Positions 30,528 to 36,417 of a stretch of DNA of 36,417 nt are shown here, piece by piece (the first letter of the stretch is position 1; each line of letters opens with the position of its first letter). Made by a program: the position numbers and the translations under genes. This DNA is from CAYUYV01 sp964474635. Lineage in GTDB: Bacteria; Pseudomonadota; Alphaproteobacteria; JAJFIK01. The notes beneath the pieces were generated by a model, which did not search any database, was not told where the DNA came from, and saw only the letters and a list, made by a program, of their open reading frames with translations. The stretch spans positions 1 through 36,417 of the forward strand of contig CAYYTT010000021.1 in the NCBI GenBank assembly GCA_964474635.1, read 5' to 3'.

Positions 30528-31826
30528 TCAGACTTGCGCGAGGGCCTGATCGATATCGGCAATGATGTCTGCCGCGTCCTCGATGCCGACGGAGACCCGC
30601 ACCACGTCGTCACCGGCGCCGGCGGCCGAACGCTGTTCATTGGTGAGCTGACGGTGGGTCGTTGAGGCGGGGTGGATGATCAGGCTGCGCGTGTCGCCCA
30701 CATTGGCGAGATGGCTGAACATCTGCACGGCATTCACGAGCTTACGGCCCGCCTCGTAGCCGCCCTTGACGCCGAAGGTAAAAACCGCGCCTGCCCCTTG
30801 CGGACAATATTTCTGCGCCAGGCCGTAATAAGGGTCGCTGGCGAGGCCCGGATAGGACACCCAACTGACTTTCTCGTGGGATGCGAGGAAATGGGACAGA
30901 TTATGCGCATTGGAACAATGCTGCTTCATGCGCAGGGGCAGCGTTTCAATCCCGGTCAGCACAAGATAGGCATTGATCGGTGAGAGCGCCGGGCCCAGAT
31001 CGCGCAGGCCGATGGCGCGCGCCGCAATGATGAAGGCCAAGTTGCCGAAAGCCTCGGACAAATTCATTCCGTGATAGGACGGGTTCGGCTGCGACATGGT
31101 CGGGAATTTATCCGACGCCGTCCAGTCGAACGTGCCGCCATCCACAATCACGCCCGCGATCGCATTGCCATGGCCGCCGAGGAACTTGGTGGCCGAGTGC
31201 ACAACGATGGAGGCGCCATGCTCGAGCGGGCGGCACAGGGCGGGGGTTGCAAGCGTGTTGTCCACGATGAGCGGAATGCCCGCCTCCTGCGCCACCTTGG
31301 CGATGGCGGCGATGTCGCTGATCACGCCGCCCGGATTGGCGATGCTCTCGATAAAGATAGCCTTGGTGCGCGGGGTGAGCGCGCGGCGGAAATTGTCCGG
31401 GTCCGATTCATCGACCCAGTTCACGTTCCAACCGAACTTCTTAAAGCCCAGGCCGAACTGGTTGATGGAGCCGCCATAAAGATGCCGTCCGGCGATGAAG
31501 TCGTCGCCAGGTTCCATCAGGGCATGGAACACCAGAACCTGGGCCGCGTGGCCCGAGGAGACGGCAAGGCCCGCCGCGCCGCCCTCAAGGGCCGCCACAC
31601 GCTCTTCAAGCACGCCGCAGGTCGGATTGCCGATCCGCGAATAGATAAAGCCCATTTCCTCCAGATTAAAGAGGCGCGCCGCGTGGTCCGCGTCATTGAA
31701 AACAAAGGACGTCGTCTGATAAATGGGGGTAGAGCGGGCGCCCGTCGCCGGGTCCGGCGCCGCGCCGGCGTGAACAGCGCGGGTGTAAAAGCCTAAGGGT
31801 CTGTCGATCTGTGAGATGTCGCTCAT
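30528..31826 (-). CDS. metY: O-acetylhomoserine sulfhydrylase-type PLP enzyme
   Basis: A 432-residue Cys/Met-metabolism PLP-dependent enzyme. The Schiff-base lysine is Lys214 in HSATKFLGGHG. STPIYQTTSFVFND, FIYSRIGNPT and SSGHAAQVLVFHALMEPGDD are family blocks shared with OAH sulfhydrylases. It should combine O-acetylhomoserine with sulfide to give homocysteine, bypassing cystathionine. The hom product upstream in the pathway is the precursor of its substrate. The 64-bp gap to the CoA-binding gene holds a GC-rich hairpin (31867-31884) and a GGAGACG ribosome site but no recognisable SAM riboswitch. Length and motifs favour MetY over MetZ. Confidence 0.93.
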   Translation of the reverse strand: MSDISQIDRPLGFYTRAVHAGAAPDPATGARSTPIYQTTSFVFNDADHAARLFNLEEMGFIYSRIGNPTCGVLEERVAALEGGAAGLAVSSGHAAQVLVFHALMEPGDDFIAGRHLYGGSINQFGLGFKKFGWNVNWVDESDPDNFRRALTPRTKAIFIESIANPGGVISDIAAIAKVAQEAGIPLIVDNTLATPALCRPLEHGASIVVHSATKFLGGHGNAIAGVIVDGGTFDWTASDKFPTMSQPNPSYHGMNLSEAFGNLAFIIAARAIGLRDLGPALSPINAYLVLTGIETLPLRMKQHCSNAHNLSHFLASHEKVSWVSYPGLASDPYYGLAQKYCPQGAGAVFTFGVKGGYEAGRKLVNAVQMFSHLANVGDTRSLIIHPASTTHRQLTNEQRSAAGAGDDVVRVSVGIEDAADIIADIDQALAQV

Positions 31827-31890
31827 GGTCGTCTCCGGTCGTGGTTGTGTGGTTCAAAAGGTGGGCCGGCGCCGGCCTCGGCCGGCGGGC

Positions 31891-32340
31891 TTAGAACAAT
31901 CCGAGGCGCGCGCGTTCAATCTTCGGGCAGCGGTCCATGATCACGGTCAGTCCGGCGGCCTCGGCGCGCGCGGCGGCCTCATCGTCGCGCACGCCCAACT
32001 GCATCCAGATGGCTTTGGCGCCGAGCAGGATGGCATCGTCCACGATGGGACCGACCTCTTCGGAACGGCGGAAGATATCCACCAGATCAAGGGGCACCGG
32101 CACCGCGCGCAGGTCTCCATAGACTGTCCGCCCCAGGAGGGTAGAGCCCGCAAGGCCAGGATTGACCGGATAGACGTCGTACCCCTTGTCGATCAGATAC
32201 TCGGTCACTTCATGGCTCGGCCGGTCAGGCTTGGCACTGGCGCCGACCACCGCGATTGTCCGTGTCCGCGTCAACAGGTCGAGCAATGTTGCATCGTCGT
32301 AATGAAGGGTCATCATCGGCTCGCGTGTCACAAAATCCAT
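31891..32340 (-). CDS. CoA-binding domain protein (YccU-like)
   Basis: A 149-residue single-domain CoA-binding Rossmann protein. The nucleotide loop is IAVVGASAKPDRPSHEV, followed by GYDVYPVNPGLAG. VDIFRRSEEV and AIWMQLGVRDDEAAARAEAAGL are the further conserved blocks, with the cysteine in MDRCPKIE near the end. The start is uncertain: ATG at 32340 is chosen, but a TTG at 32349 and ATGs at 32316 and 32313 are possible. It lies directly upstream of metY on the same strand, an association seen in many proteobacteria. A role linked to O-acetylation or persulfide handling is only inference. Confidence 0.85.
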   Translation of the reverse strand: MDFVTREPMMTLHYDDATLLDLLTRTRTIAVVGASAKPDRPSHEVTEYLIDKGYDVYPVNPGLAGSTLLGRTVYGDLRAVPVPLDLVDIFRRSEEVGPIVDDAILLGAKAIWMQLGVRDDEAAARAEAAGLTVIMDRCPKIERARLGLF

Positions 32341-32423
32341 GGTGTTCAAGGCGATGTCACCCTACTGCGAGAACCCCGTGCGGGCCAGGGGGTGCGTGGA
32401 CTGCGCCGGCGGCGGGAGCGTGA

Positions 32424-32873
32424 TCATCGATCTTCCTGCGGATGGAGCCCCTTTTTGAAATTGAACGATGTGATCGTGTAGCCCTGACGCATATAGAAAC
32501 GGTGGGCCGCGCCGCGCTGGACCCCGGAATCAAGGGCGATGACGGCCACATCCCGCGCGCGGGCCCACGCCTCGATCCAGTCGAGCAAGTGTGCGCCAAC
32601 GCCCTGGGACCGGCGCGTGGATGTGGTCACAAGATCATCCACATACACCATGGGGCCGGTGAACAGCCGCGTGGTGCGCCGGAACACTGCGCAACCCAGA
32701 CAGTTCGCGCCGTCAAAGGCCCCAATCAAAATGGCGCCCTCGGCCCGCAACCGGCTTACAGTCTCGCCATAACGATCCTCTTTCAGGTGGGGGCGCAACT
32801 CGTGCATCACGGGGAAGGTGGCGGCGACCTCCTCCTGGGTTTGGCATTCGATAATCTTGGGTCTGTTTTGCAT
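32424..32873 (-). CDS. GNAT-family N-acetyltransferase
   Basis: 149 residues with the GNAT fold. The acetyl-CoA loop reads TRRSQGVGAHLLDW (the R/QxxGxG/A pattern, about residues 87-100), flanked by VYVDDLVTT (strand 4) and VIALDSGVQRGAAHRFYMRQGY (strand 5 plus helix 4, with the usual Tyr). It starts 20 bp after the enoyl-CoA hydratase-like gene and lies 84 bp from the CoA-binding gene. The acceptor is unknown. No strong ribosome site is visible, so it may depend on the gene in front. Confidence 0.85.
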   Translation of the reverse strand: MQNRPKIIECQTQEEVAATFPVMHELRPHLKEDRYGETVSRLRAEGAILIGAFDGANCLGCAVFRRTTRLFTGPMVYVDDLVTTSTRRSQGVGAHLLDWIEAWARARDVAVIALDSGVQRGAAHRFYMRQGYTITSFNFKKGLHPQEDR

Positions 32874-32892
32874 ACGGAAGGCCGATCTGCGG

Positions 32893-33702
32893 TCAGTCCT
32901 GTTCAGGCCACACGGGGCTGCGCTTTTCCACGAAGGCGCCGATGCCTTCCGCCGCGTCCGCGTTCAACATGTTGAAGGTCATCACCTGCGCCATCATGTC
33001 ATAAGCCTCCGCAAGGGGACGTTCCGCCTGCTCATAAAAGGCGCGTTTGCCGATCCCCAGGACCACCCGTGATTTGCCGGCAATGGTCTCGGCCAGGGCC
33101 CGCGTCTCGGCAAAGAGGCCATAGGCGGGCACCACCCGGTTGACGAGACCGTGGGCGAGGGCGTCATCGGCACTGATCATCTCGCCAGTCAGCAGCATTT
33201 CCATGGCCTTCTTGCGCGGCACGGCCCGTGAAAGGGCCACCATGGGCGTTGAGCAAAACAGGCCGATATTCACGCCCGGCGTGGCAAAGCGCGCTGTGCT
33301 GCTCGACACAGCCAAATCGCAAGTCGCCACCAGTTGGCAGCCCGCCGCCGTCGCCACACCCTGAACCTGCGCGATGACCGGCTGGGGCAGGGCGATGATG
33401 GCCTGCATCAGGTCGCTGCACTGGGCGAAGGTTTCGGTGAAGAAGGCCTTGCCGCCGTCGGCGTCCTGCCGGGCGGCCGTCATTTCCTTCAGGTCGTGTC
33501 CGGCGGAAAAGACCGGCCCGCTCGCGGCGAGAATGACCACCTTTACGCTGCGGTCCTCCGCAATCCGGGCCAAGGCCTCCTGAAGAGCCCCCATGAGCCC
33601 CCGGGACAGGCTGTTGCGCGCGAATGGCCGGTTCATGGTGAGGGTCAGGACGGCGCCGTCCTGTTCGGCGATGACGAGCGCATCGGAAACGGTCTTGGGC
33701 AT
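32893..33702 (-). CDS. Enoyl-CoA hydratase/isomerase-family protein, ECHDC3-like
   Basis: A 269-residue crotonase-fold protein. The oxyanion-hole region FSAGHDLKEM is present. At the two catalytic glutamate positions of classical enoyl-CoA hydratase it has Gln123 (AAGCQLVATCDL) and Gly143 (ATPGVNIGLFCSTP). The wording GCQLVAxCDLAV and TPGVNIGLFCSTP matches the ECHDC3 group, so ordinary hydratase activity is unlikely. The ATG at 33702 follows CCGGAGATG. It is the first gene of a minus-strand run with GNAT, CoA-binding protein and metY. The reaction is unknown. Confidence 0.88.
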   Translation of the reverse strand: MPKTVSDALVIAEQDGAVLTLTMNRPFARNSLSRGLMGALQEALARIAEDRSVKVVILAASGPVFSAGHDLKEMTAARQDADGGKAFFTETFAQCSDLMQAIIALPQPVIAQVQGVATAAGCQLVATCDLAVSSSTARFATPGVNIGLFCSTPMVALSRAVPRKKAMEMLLTGEMISADDALAHGLVNRVVPAYGLFAETRALAETIAGKSRVVLGIGKRAFYEQAERPLAEAYDMMAQVMTFNMLNADAAEGIGAFVEKRSPVWPEQD

Positions 33703-33900
33703 GGGGCATCTCCGGTAGTTTCTGACGTGTCGCGCAAGACGCGTTTTGCGGGTCCGGCGCGTGCGTCCGCATTGTGCTGCGTCGTTCGAAAGGGCGCCAG
33801 GGCGAGGGTGCCGGGGTCGCAAAGGGCTTGAGTTATGCGGTATAATAATACCTTTATCTTACCCTGTTGTTTTTGCTGTGTTTTCTGCCAGAAAGGCGTG

Positions 33901-33929
33901 TTGACAGGGACCGGGCCGGCGCATAAACC
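33901..33929 (+). promoter_or_regulatory. Promoter candidate for rplM-rpsI
   Basis: A perfect -35 hexamer TTGACA (33901-33906) is followed by CATAAA at a 15-bp or TAAACC at a 17-bp spacing. It is the best plus-strand promoter match in this gap. If correct, the 17-bp repeats and hairpin are in a 5' leader of roughly 250 nt. Confidence 0.4.
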
Positions 33930-33990
33930 AGCGCATCGCGTTCATCGGGAGCAAACCGCGCCATGGGCCGTGCGCCGTGAAGTGAGCGAC

Positions 33991-34105
33991 CAAGACGGTT
34001 GAACACCCAAGACAGGTGAACACCCAAGACAGGTGAACGCCCAAGACAGGTGAACGCCCAAGACAGGTGAACGCTCAAGACAGGTGAACGACCAAGATAC
34101 AAGCC
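33991..34105 (+). repeat. 17-bp tandem repeat, six full units plus a partial
   Basis: Units start at 33991, 34008, 34025, 34042, 34059 and 34076, consensus CAAGACAGGTGAACGCC, with a partial seventh from 34093. The four middle units are near identical; the first (CGGTT for CAGGT) and last are more diverged. The period is 17, so it cannot encode a repeating peptide in one frame. It ends 76 bp before the rplM start. Confidence 0.95.
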
Positions 34106-34122
34106 GCCGGTCAGGCACCACC

Positions 34123-34152
34123 GGATCCTCGTTTAGAAAAATGTGAGGATCC
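34123..34152 (+). promoter_or_regulatory. Leader hairpin just upstream of rplM
   Basis: GGATCCTC (34123-34130) pairs with GAGGATCC (34145-34152) around a 14-nt A-rich loop, ending 28 bases before the rplM ATG. Ribosomal-protein operons often use leader structures for autogenous control, so this is a candidate binding site for L13 or S9; nothing in the sequence proves that. Confidence 0.4.
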
Positions 34153-34180
34153 ACGGGGTCGTCGGCGTTGGAGTGCACGC

Positions 34181-34645
34181 ATGAAAACCCTATTCCTCAA
34201 AGCGACCGACGTTGAAAAGCGTTGGATCGTGATCGACGCGGAGGGGCTGGTGGTGGGCCGACTGGCCAGCATTATCGCCAGCCGTCTGCGCGGCAAGCAT
34301 CGCCCGGACTTCACGCCCCATGTGGATTGCGGCGACAATGTCATCGTGGTGAACGCCGAAAAGGTGGTCTTCACGGGCCGCAAGCGCACGCAGCAGACCT
34401 ATTATTGGCACACGGGCTATCCGGGTGGCATCAAGAGCCGGACCGCTGACAAGCTGCTCGACGGACGATTTCCTGAGCGGGTGATCCAAAAGGCCGTGCA
34501 GAGAATGCTTCCCAAGGGCCCCCTGGCGCGCAAGCAATTTTCGAATTTGCGTGTCTATGCCGGTCCCGAACACCCCCATGAGGCCCAGCAGCCCGAAGCG
34601 CTCGACATCAAGGGCTGGAACGCCAAGAACACCCTGAGGGCCTGA
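34181..34645 (+). CDS. rplM: 50S ribosomal protein L13
   Basis: 154 residues, normal for alphaproteobacterial L13. The N-terminal pattern KRWIVIDAEGLVVGRLASIIASRLRGKH and the C-terminal PKGPLARKQFSNLRVYAGPEHPHEAQQPE are diagnostic. It is an early-assembling large-subunit protein that binds 23S rRNA. TTGGAG precedes the ATG. rpsI follows two bases after the stop, the conserved pairing found across bacteria. Confidence 0.98.
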   Translation: MKTLFLKATDVEKRWIVIDAEGLVVGRLASIIASRLRGKHRPDFTPHVDCGDNVIVVNAEKVVFTGRKRTQQTYYWHTGYPGGIKSRTADKLLDGRFPERVIQKAVQRMLPKGPLARKQFSNLRVYAGPEHPHEAQQPEALDIKGWNAKNTLRA

Positions 34646-34647
34646 TT

Positions 34648-35148
34648 ATGAGTGAAGAACCCCGTACCCTGAAAGATTTGAGTGACCTGTCCGAGTCCGA
34701 AGCCGCCGCCGCCTCCGGCGTGACCGGTGAAGCGGTCGTTCGGGAACCAAAGATCGACGCCCATGGTCGCGCCTATGCGACCGGCAAGCGGAAGGATGCC
34801 GTGGCCCGGGTCTGGATCAAGCGCGGCAGCGGCGTGGTGACCGTGAACAAGCGGGATGTGGAGCGTTATTTTGCCCGTCCGGTCTTGCGCATGATCCTGC
34901 GCCAGCCTTTGCTGATCGCGGACCGCGACGGCCAGTATGACATCATCTGTACCGTGACGGGTGGTGGTCTGTCCGGGCAGGCCGGCGCCGTGCGCCACGG
35001 CCTGTCGAAGGCGCTGACCTATTTTGAGCCGGAACTGCGCCCGGTTCTGAAGAAGCACGGCTTCCTGACGCGGGACCCGCGGACAGTGGAGCGGAAAAAA
35101 TACGGTCGCGCGAAAGCCCGCCGCAGCTTCCAGTTCTCCAAGCGTTAA
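34648..35148 (+). CDS. rpsI: 30S ribosomal protein S9
   Basis: 166 residues, about 35 more than the E. coli protein because of an acidic/Ala-rich N-terminal extension (EEPRTLKDLSDLSESEAAAASG) of a kind usual in alphaproteobacteria. The core is clear: YATGKRKDAVARVWIKRGSG, then GGGLSGQAGAVRHGLSKAL, and the C-terminal KKYGRAKARRSFQFSKR, whose last residues reach the P-site tRNA. It starts two bases after rplM and is followed 10 bp later by argC. Confidence 0.98.
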   Translation: MSEEPRTLKDLSDLSESEAAAASGVTGEAVVREPKIDAHGRAYATGKRKDAVARVWIKRGSGVVTVNKRDVERYFARPVLRMILRQPLLIADRDGQYDIICTVTGGGLSGQAGAVRHGLSKALTYFEPELRPVLKKHGFLTRDPRTVERKKYGRAKARRSFQFSKR

Positions 35149-35158
35149 GGAGATCAGC

Positions 35159-36205
35159 ATGGCGACCAATTCCATTCCGGTCGCCATCCTCGGCGCCAGC
35201 GGCTACACCGGCGCCGATCTTGTCCGTCTGCTCCAGGCGCACCCAAAGACGCGTATGGCGGTTCTGACCGCCAACACCCATGCGGGCAAACCACTGGGGG
35301 CCGTCTTCCCCCATTTGCGTATGGTCGGTGCGCCGGACCTGGTGCGCGTCGAGGATGCGGACTGGTCGGACATAGAAGCCGTGTTCTGCGCACTGCCCCA
35401 TGGCACGACACAAGAGATCGTCGCCGGCTTGCCGCGACACCTCAAGGTCATCGACCTGTCGGCTGATTTCCGGCTGCGCGACCCGGACGTTTATGCCAGC
35501 ACCTACGGCAAGCCCCACGCAGCCCAATCCCTGCAACATGAGGCGGTCTACGGCCTCACGGAGCATGCCCGCGACGCGGTGCGCTCCGCCCGGATCGTGG
35601 CCTGTCCCGGATGCTATCCGACCGCCACGCTTTTGGCGCTTCTGCCCTTGATGTCCGCCGGAGTCATTCAGGGTGAGGACATTATCATCGACGCCAAATC
35701 GGGTGTCTCCGGCGCCGGCCGTTCGGTGAAGGAGGCCAACCTGTTCTGCGAGGTTGGCGAGGGCGTTCATCCTTACGGTGTCGCCCGGCATCGCCACGCG
35801 CCTGAGATCGAGCAGGAATTGAGCGTGGCGCTCGATGCGAATGTGATGGTCAATTTCACGCCGCACCTTATCCCCATGAACCGGGGCGAACTGGTCACCT
35901 GCTACGTGAAACTGGCACCCGGTCAGGATGCGGACGGGGCACGCGCAGCGCTGAAAGCGCACTATGACGGCGGCCCCTTCGTTCACGTTCTCCCCGAAGG
36001 CGAGGCTCCGGCCACCCGCCATGTGCGCGGCTCAAACCATTGTGTCGTGAATGTTTTCGCGGACCGTTTGGATGGGCGGCTGATCGTCATCGCGGCCATC
36101 GACAATCTTGTGAAGGGCTCAAGCGGTCAGGCCATCCAGAATTTCAATGTGATGATGGGCCTGCCCGAGGAAACCGCGCTGGAGCAGGCGCCCCTTTTTC
36201 CCTAG
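35159..36205 (+). CDS. argC: N-acetyl-gamma-glutamyl-phosphate reductase
   Basis: Third step of arginine synthesis: NADPH-dependent reduction of N-acetylglutamyl phosphate to the semialdehyde. At 348 residues it is a type 1 ArgC. The nucleotide motif ILGASGYTGADLVRLL starts near residue 10, the active-site Cys152 is in VACPGCYPT, and the SGVSGAGR loop follows. AAGGAGATC precedes the ATG. Following rpsI this closely (10 bp) is typical of several alphaproteobacterial lineages. The TAG stop is part of the end of a dispersed palindromic element that begins here. Confidence 0.97.
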   Translation: MATNSIPVAILGASGYTGADLVRLLQAHPKTRMAVLTANTHAGKPLGAVFPHLRMVGAPDLVRVEDADWSDIEAVFCALPHGTTQEIVAGLPRHLKVIDLSADFRLRDPDVYASTYGKPHAAQSLQHEAVYGLTEHARDAVRSARIVACPGCYPTATLLALLPLMSAGVIQGEDIIIDAKSGVSGAGRSVKEANLFCEVGEGVHPYGVARHRHAPEIEQELSVALDANVMVNFTPHLIPMNRGELVTCYVKLAPGQDADGARAALKAHYDGGPFVHVLPEGEAPATRHVRGSNHCVVNVFADRLDGRLIVIAAIDNLVKGSSGQAIQNFNVMMGLPEETALEQAPLFP

Positions 36206-36365
36206 TGCATTGATCCATTCAGATGGTGCCGCTTGTCATCGCGAGCCGCTCTTGGGCGGCGCGGCGATCCAGGGTCACTGGTTCCGGATTTCGTTGCCCT
36301 GGATGGCTTCGCTTTGCTCGCCATGACGGCATGAAACTGAATCATCGACATGTGCCGCTGCTCTA
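36203..36365 (-). repeat. Dispersed palindromic repeat, copy 2 (inverted)
   Basis: The reverse complement matches 28568-28730 over its length, with the same block order (GCCGTCATGGCGA, AAGCGAAGCCATCCAGGGCAA, CCCTGGATCGCCGCGCCGCC, GGCTCGCGAT). Its left end CTAGTGCAT contains the argC stop codon; its right end is more diverged and reaches the stop of the partial gene beyond. Like copy 1 it can fold into a long imperfect hairpin and could act as a bidirectional terminator between converging genes. Confidence 0.85.
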
Positions 36366-36417
36366 ATAGGCTTTGGCGGCTTCGACGGGCAGTGGCTTTG
36401 GCCCAAGGGCCCAAGGC
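36363..36417 (-). CDS. C-terminal end of an unknown gene (partial)
   Basis: Read on the minus strand from the window edge, one frame gives ALGPKPLPVEAAKAY followed by TAG at 36363-36365. This composition looks like a real protein end, and a gene converging on argC is expected here. Only about 17 codons are inside the window, so no family can be assigned, and chance cannot be excluded. Confidence 0.35.
   Translation of the reverse strand, partial: PWALGPKPLPVEAAKAY

Larger units (their letters stand above)
33703..34180. other. Regulatory region and leader upstream of rplM
   Basis: 478 bp between divergent genes. From left to right: an AT-rich patch with the palindrome GGTAT-AATA-ATACC (33839-33852), a TTGACA promoter candidate (33901), six 17-bp tandem repeats (33991-34092), and an 8-bp hairpin (34123-34152) just before rplM. 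No protein gene is supported; frames crossing the tandem repeats change register at every unit and are artefacts. Confidence 0.7.

Noticed and set aside
31827..31890. Possible SAM-II-type riboswitch before metY
   Set aside because: The 64-bp gap has only a GC-rich hairpin and no recognisable SAM-II pseudoknot; it is also too short once the upstream gene end is considered.
33991..34105. CRISPR array
   Set aside because: Units are contiguous 17-mers without spacers and no cas genes are present.
33854..34178. Minus-strand frames with repeating LGVHLSWAF-type peptides
   Set aside because: They come from reading the 17-bp tandem repeat, whose period is not a multiple of three; not a real repeat protein.
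36202..36414. A 70-codon minus-strand frame at the right edge
   Set aside because: Most of it is the dispersed palindromic element, and the same frame recurs in the other copy; conservation is of DNA structure, not protein.

Overview
The window is a stretch of ordinary chromosome from a GC-rich alphaproteobacterium. The evidence is: the gene order hom-glpX-recJ and rplM-rpsI-argC, the alphaproteobacterial COX15-type heme A synthase beside a DUF2842 gene, a class I polyhydroxyalkanoate (PHA) synthase, a CheY/CheZ pair of alphaproteobacterial type, and several L,D-transpeptidases. A Rhodospirillales-like host is a reasonable guess, but no rRNA or other taxonomic marker is present. I see no phage, transposase, CRISPR array, tRNA or rRNA. 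Coding density is high, and about 37 protein genes are supported.

Layout. Positions 1-2.6 kb: downstream hairpin and PHA synthase (minus strand). 2.8-4.5 kb: L,D-transpeptidase plus a small lipoprotein. 4.6-5.3 kb: a methyltransferase (minus). 5.5-9.8 kb: hom, glpX and recJ, a co-directional housekeeping run. 9.85-15.4 kb (minus): a YkuD_2-type transpeptidase, a possible small exported protein, an ATP-grasp / DedA / alpha-beta hydrolase cassette, then CheZ and CheY. 15.5-18.6 kb (plus): SDR oxidoreductase, methyltransferase, YcbB-like L,D-transpeptidase. 18.7-23.9 kb (minus): an RTX protein with its own terminator and an unusually AT-rich upstream region, then a tightly overlapping trio of GT4 glycosyltransferase, methyltransferase and a QW-motif alpha/alpha-barrel protein. 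24.3-28.5 kb: epoxide-hydrolase-like protein, a DUF35/thiolase-like pair and a sodium/solute symporter. 28.5-29.2 kb: a dispersed palindromic repeat and two small membrane proteins. 29.4-33.7 kb: ctaA, then metY, a CoA-binding protein, a GNAT and an ECHDC3-like enoyl-CoA hydratase homologue. 33.7-36.2 kb: a leader with a 17-bp tandem repeat, then rplM, rpsI and argC. A second, inverted copy of the dispersed repeat closes the window, with the last codons of an unknown minus-strand gene.

How the genes fit together. Most of the content is core metabolism: threonine/methionine branch (hom, metY), gluconeogenesis (glpX), arginine (argC), heme A, carbon storage (phaC), repair (recJ), translation (rplM, rpsI). 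The envelope is the recurring accessory theme: three different L,D-transpeptidase families, lipoproteins, a DedA protein, a GT4 cassette and an RTX protein.

The best candidates for something undescribed are: (i) the GT4-methyltransferase-QW-protein trio, (ii) the ATP-grasp/DedA/lipoprotein-hydrolase operon, (iii) the six-unit 17-bp repeat in the presumed rplM leader, (iv) the palindromic dispersed element whose end supplies the argC stop codon, and (v) a 26-residue membrane protein with a charged tail. Small tandem duplications of 15-20 bp recur at gene ends across the window.
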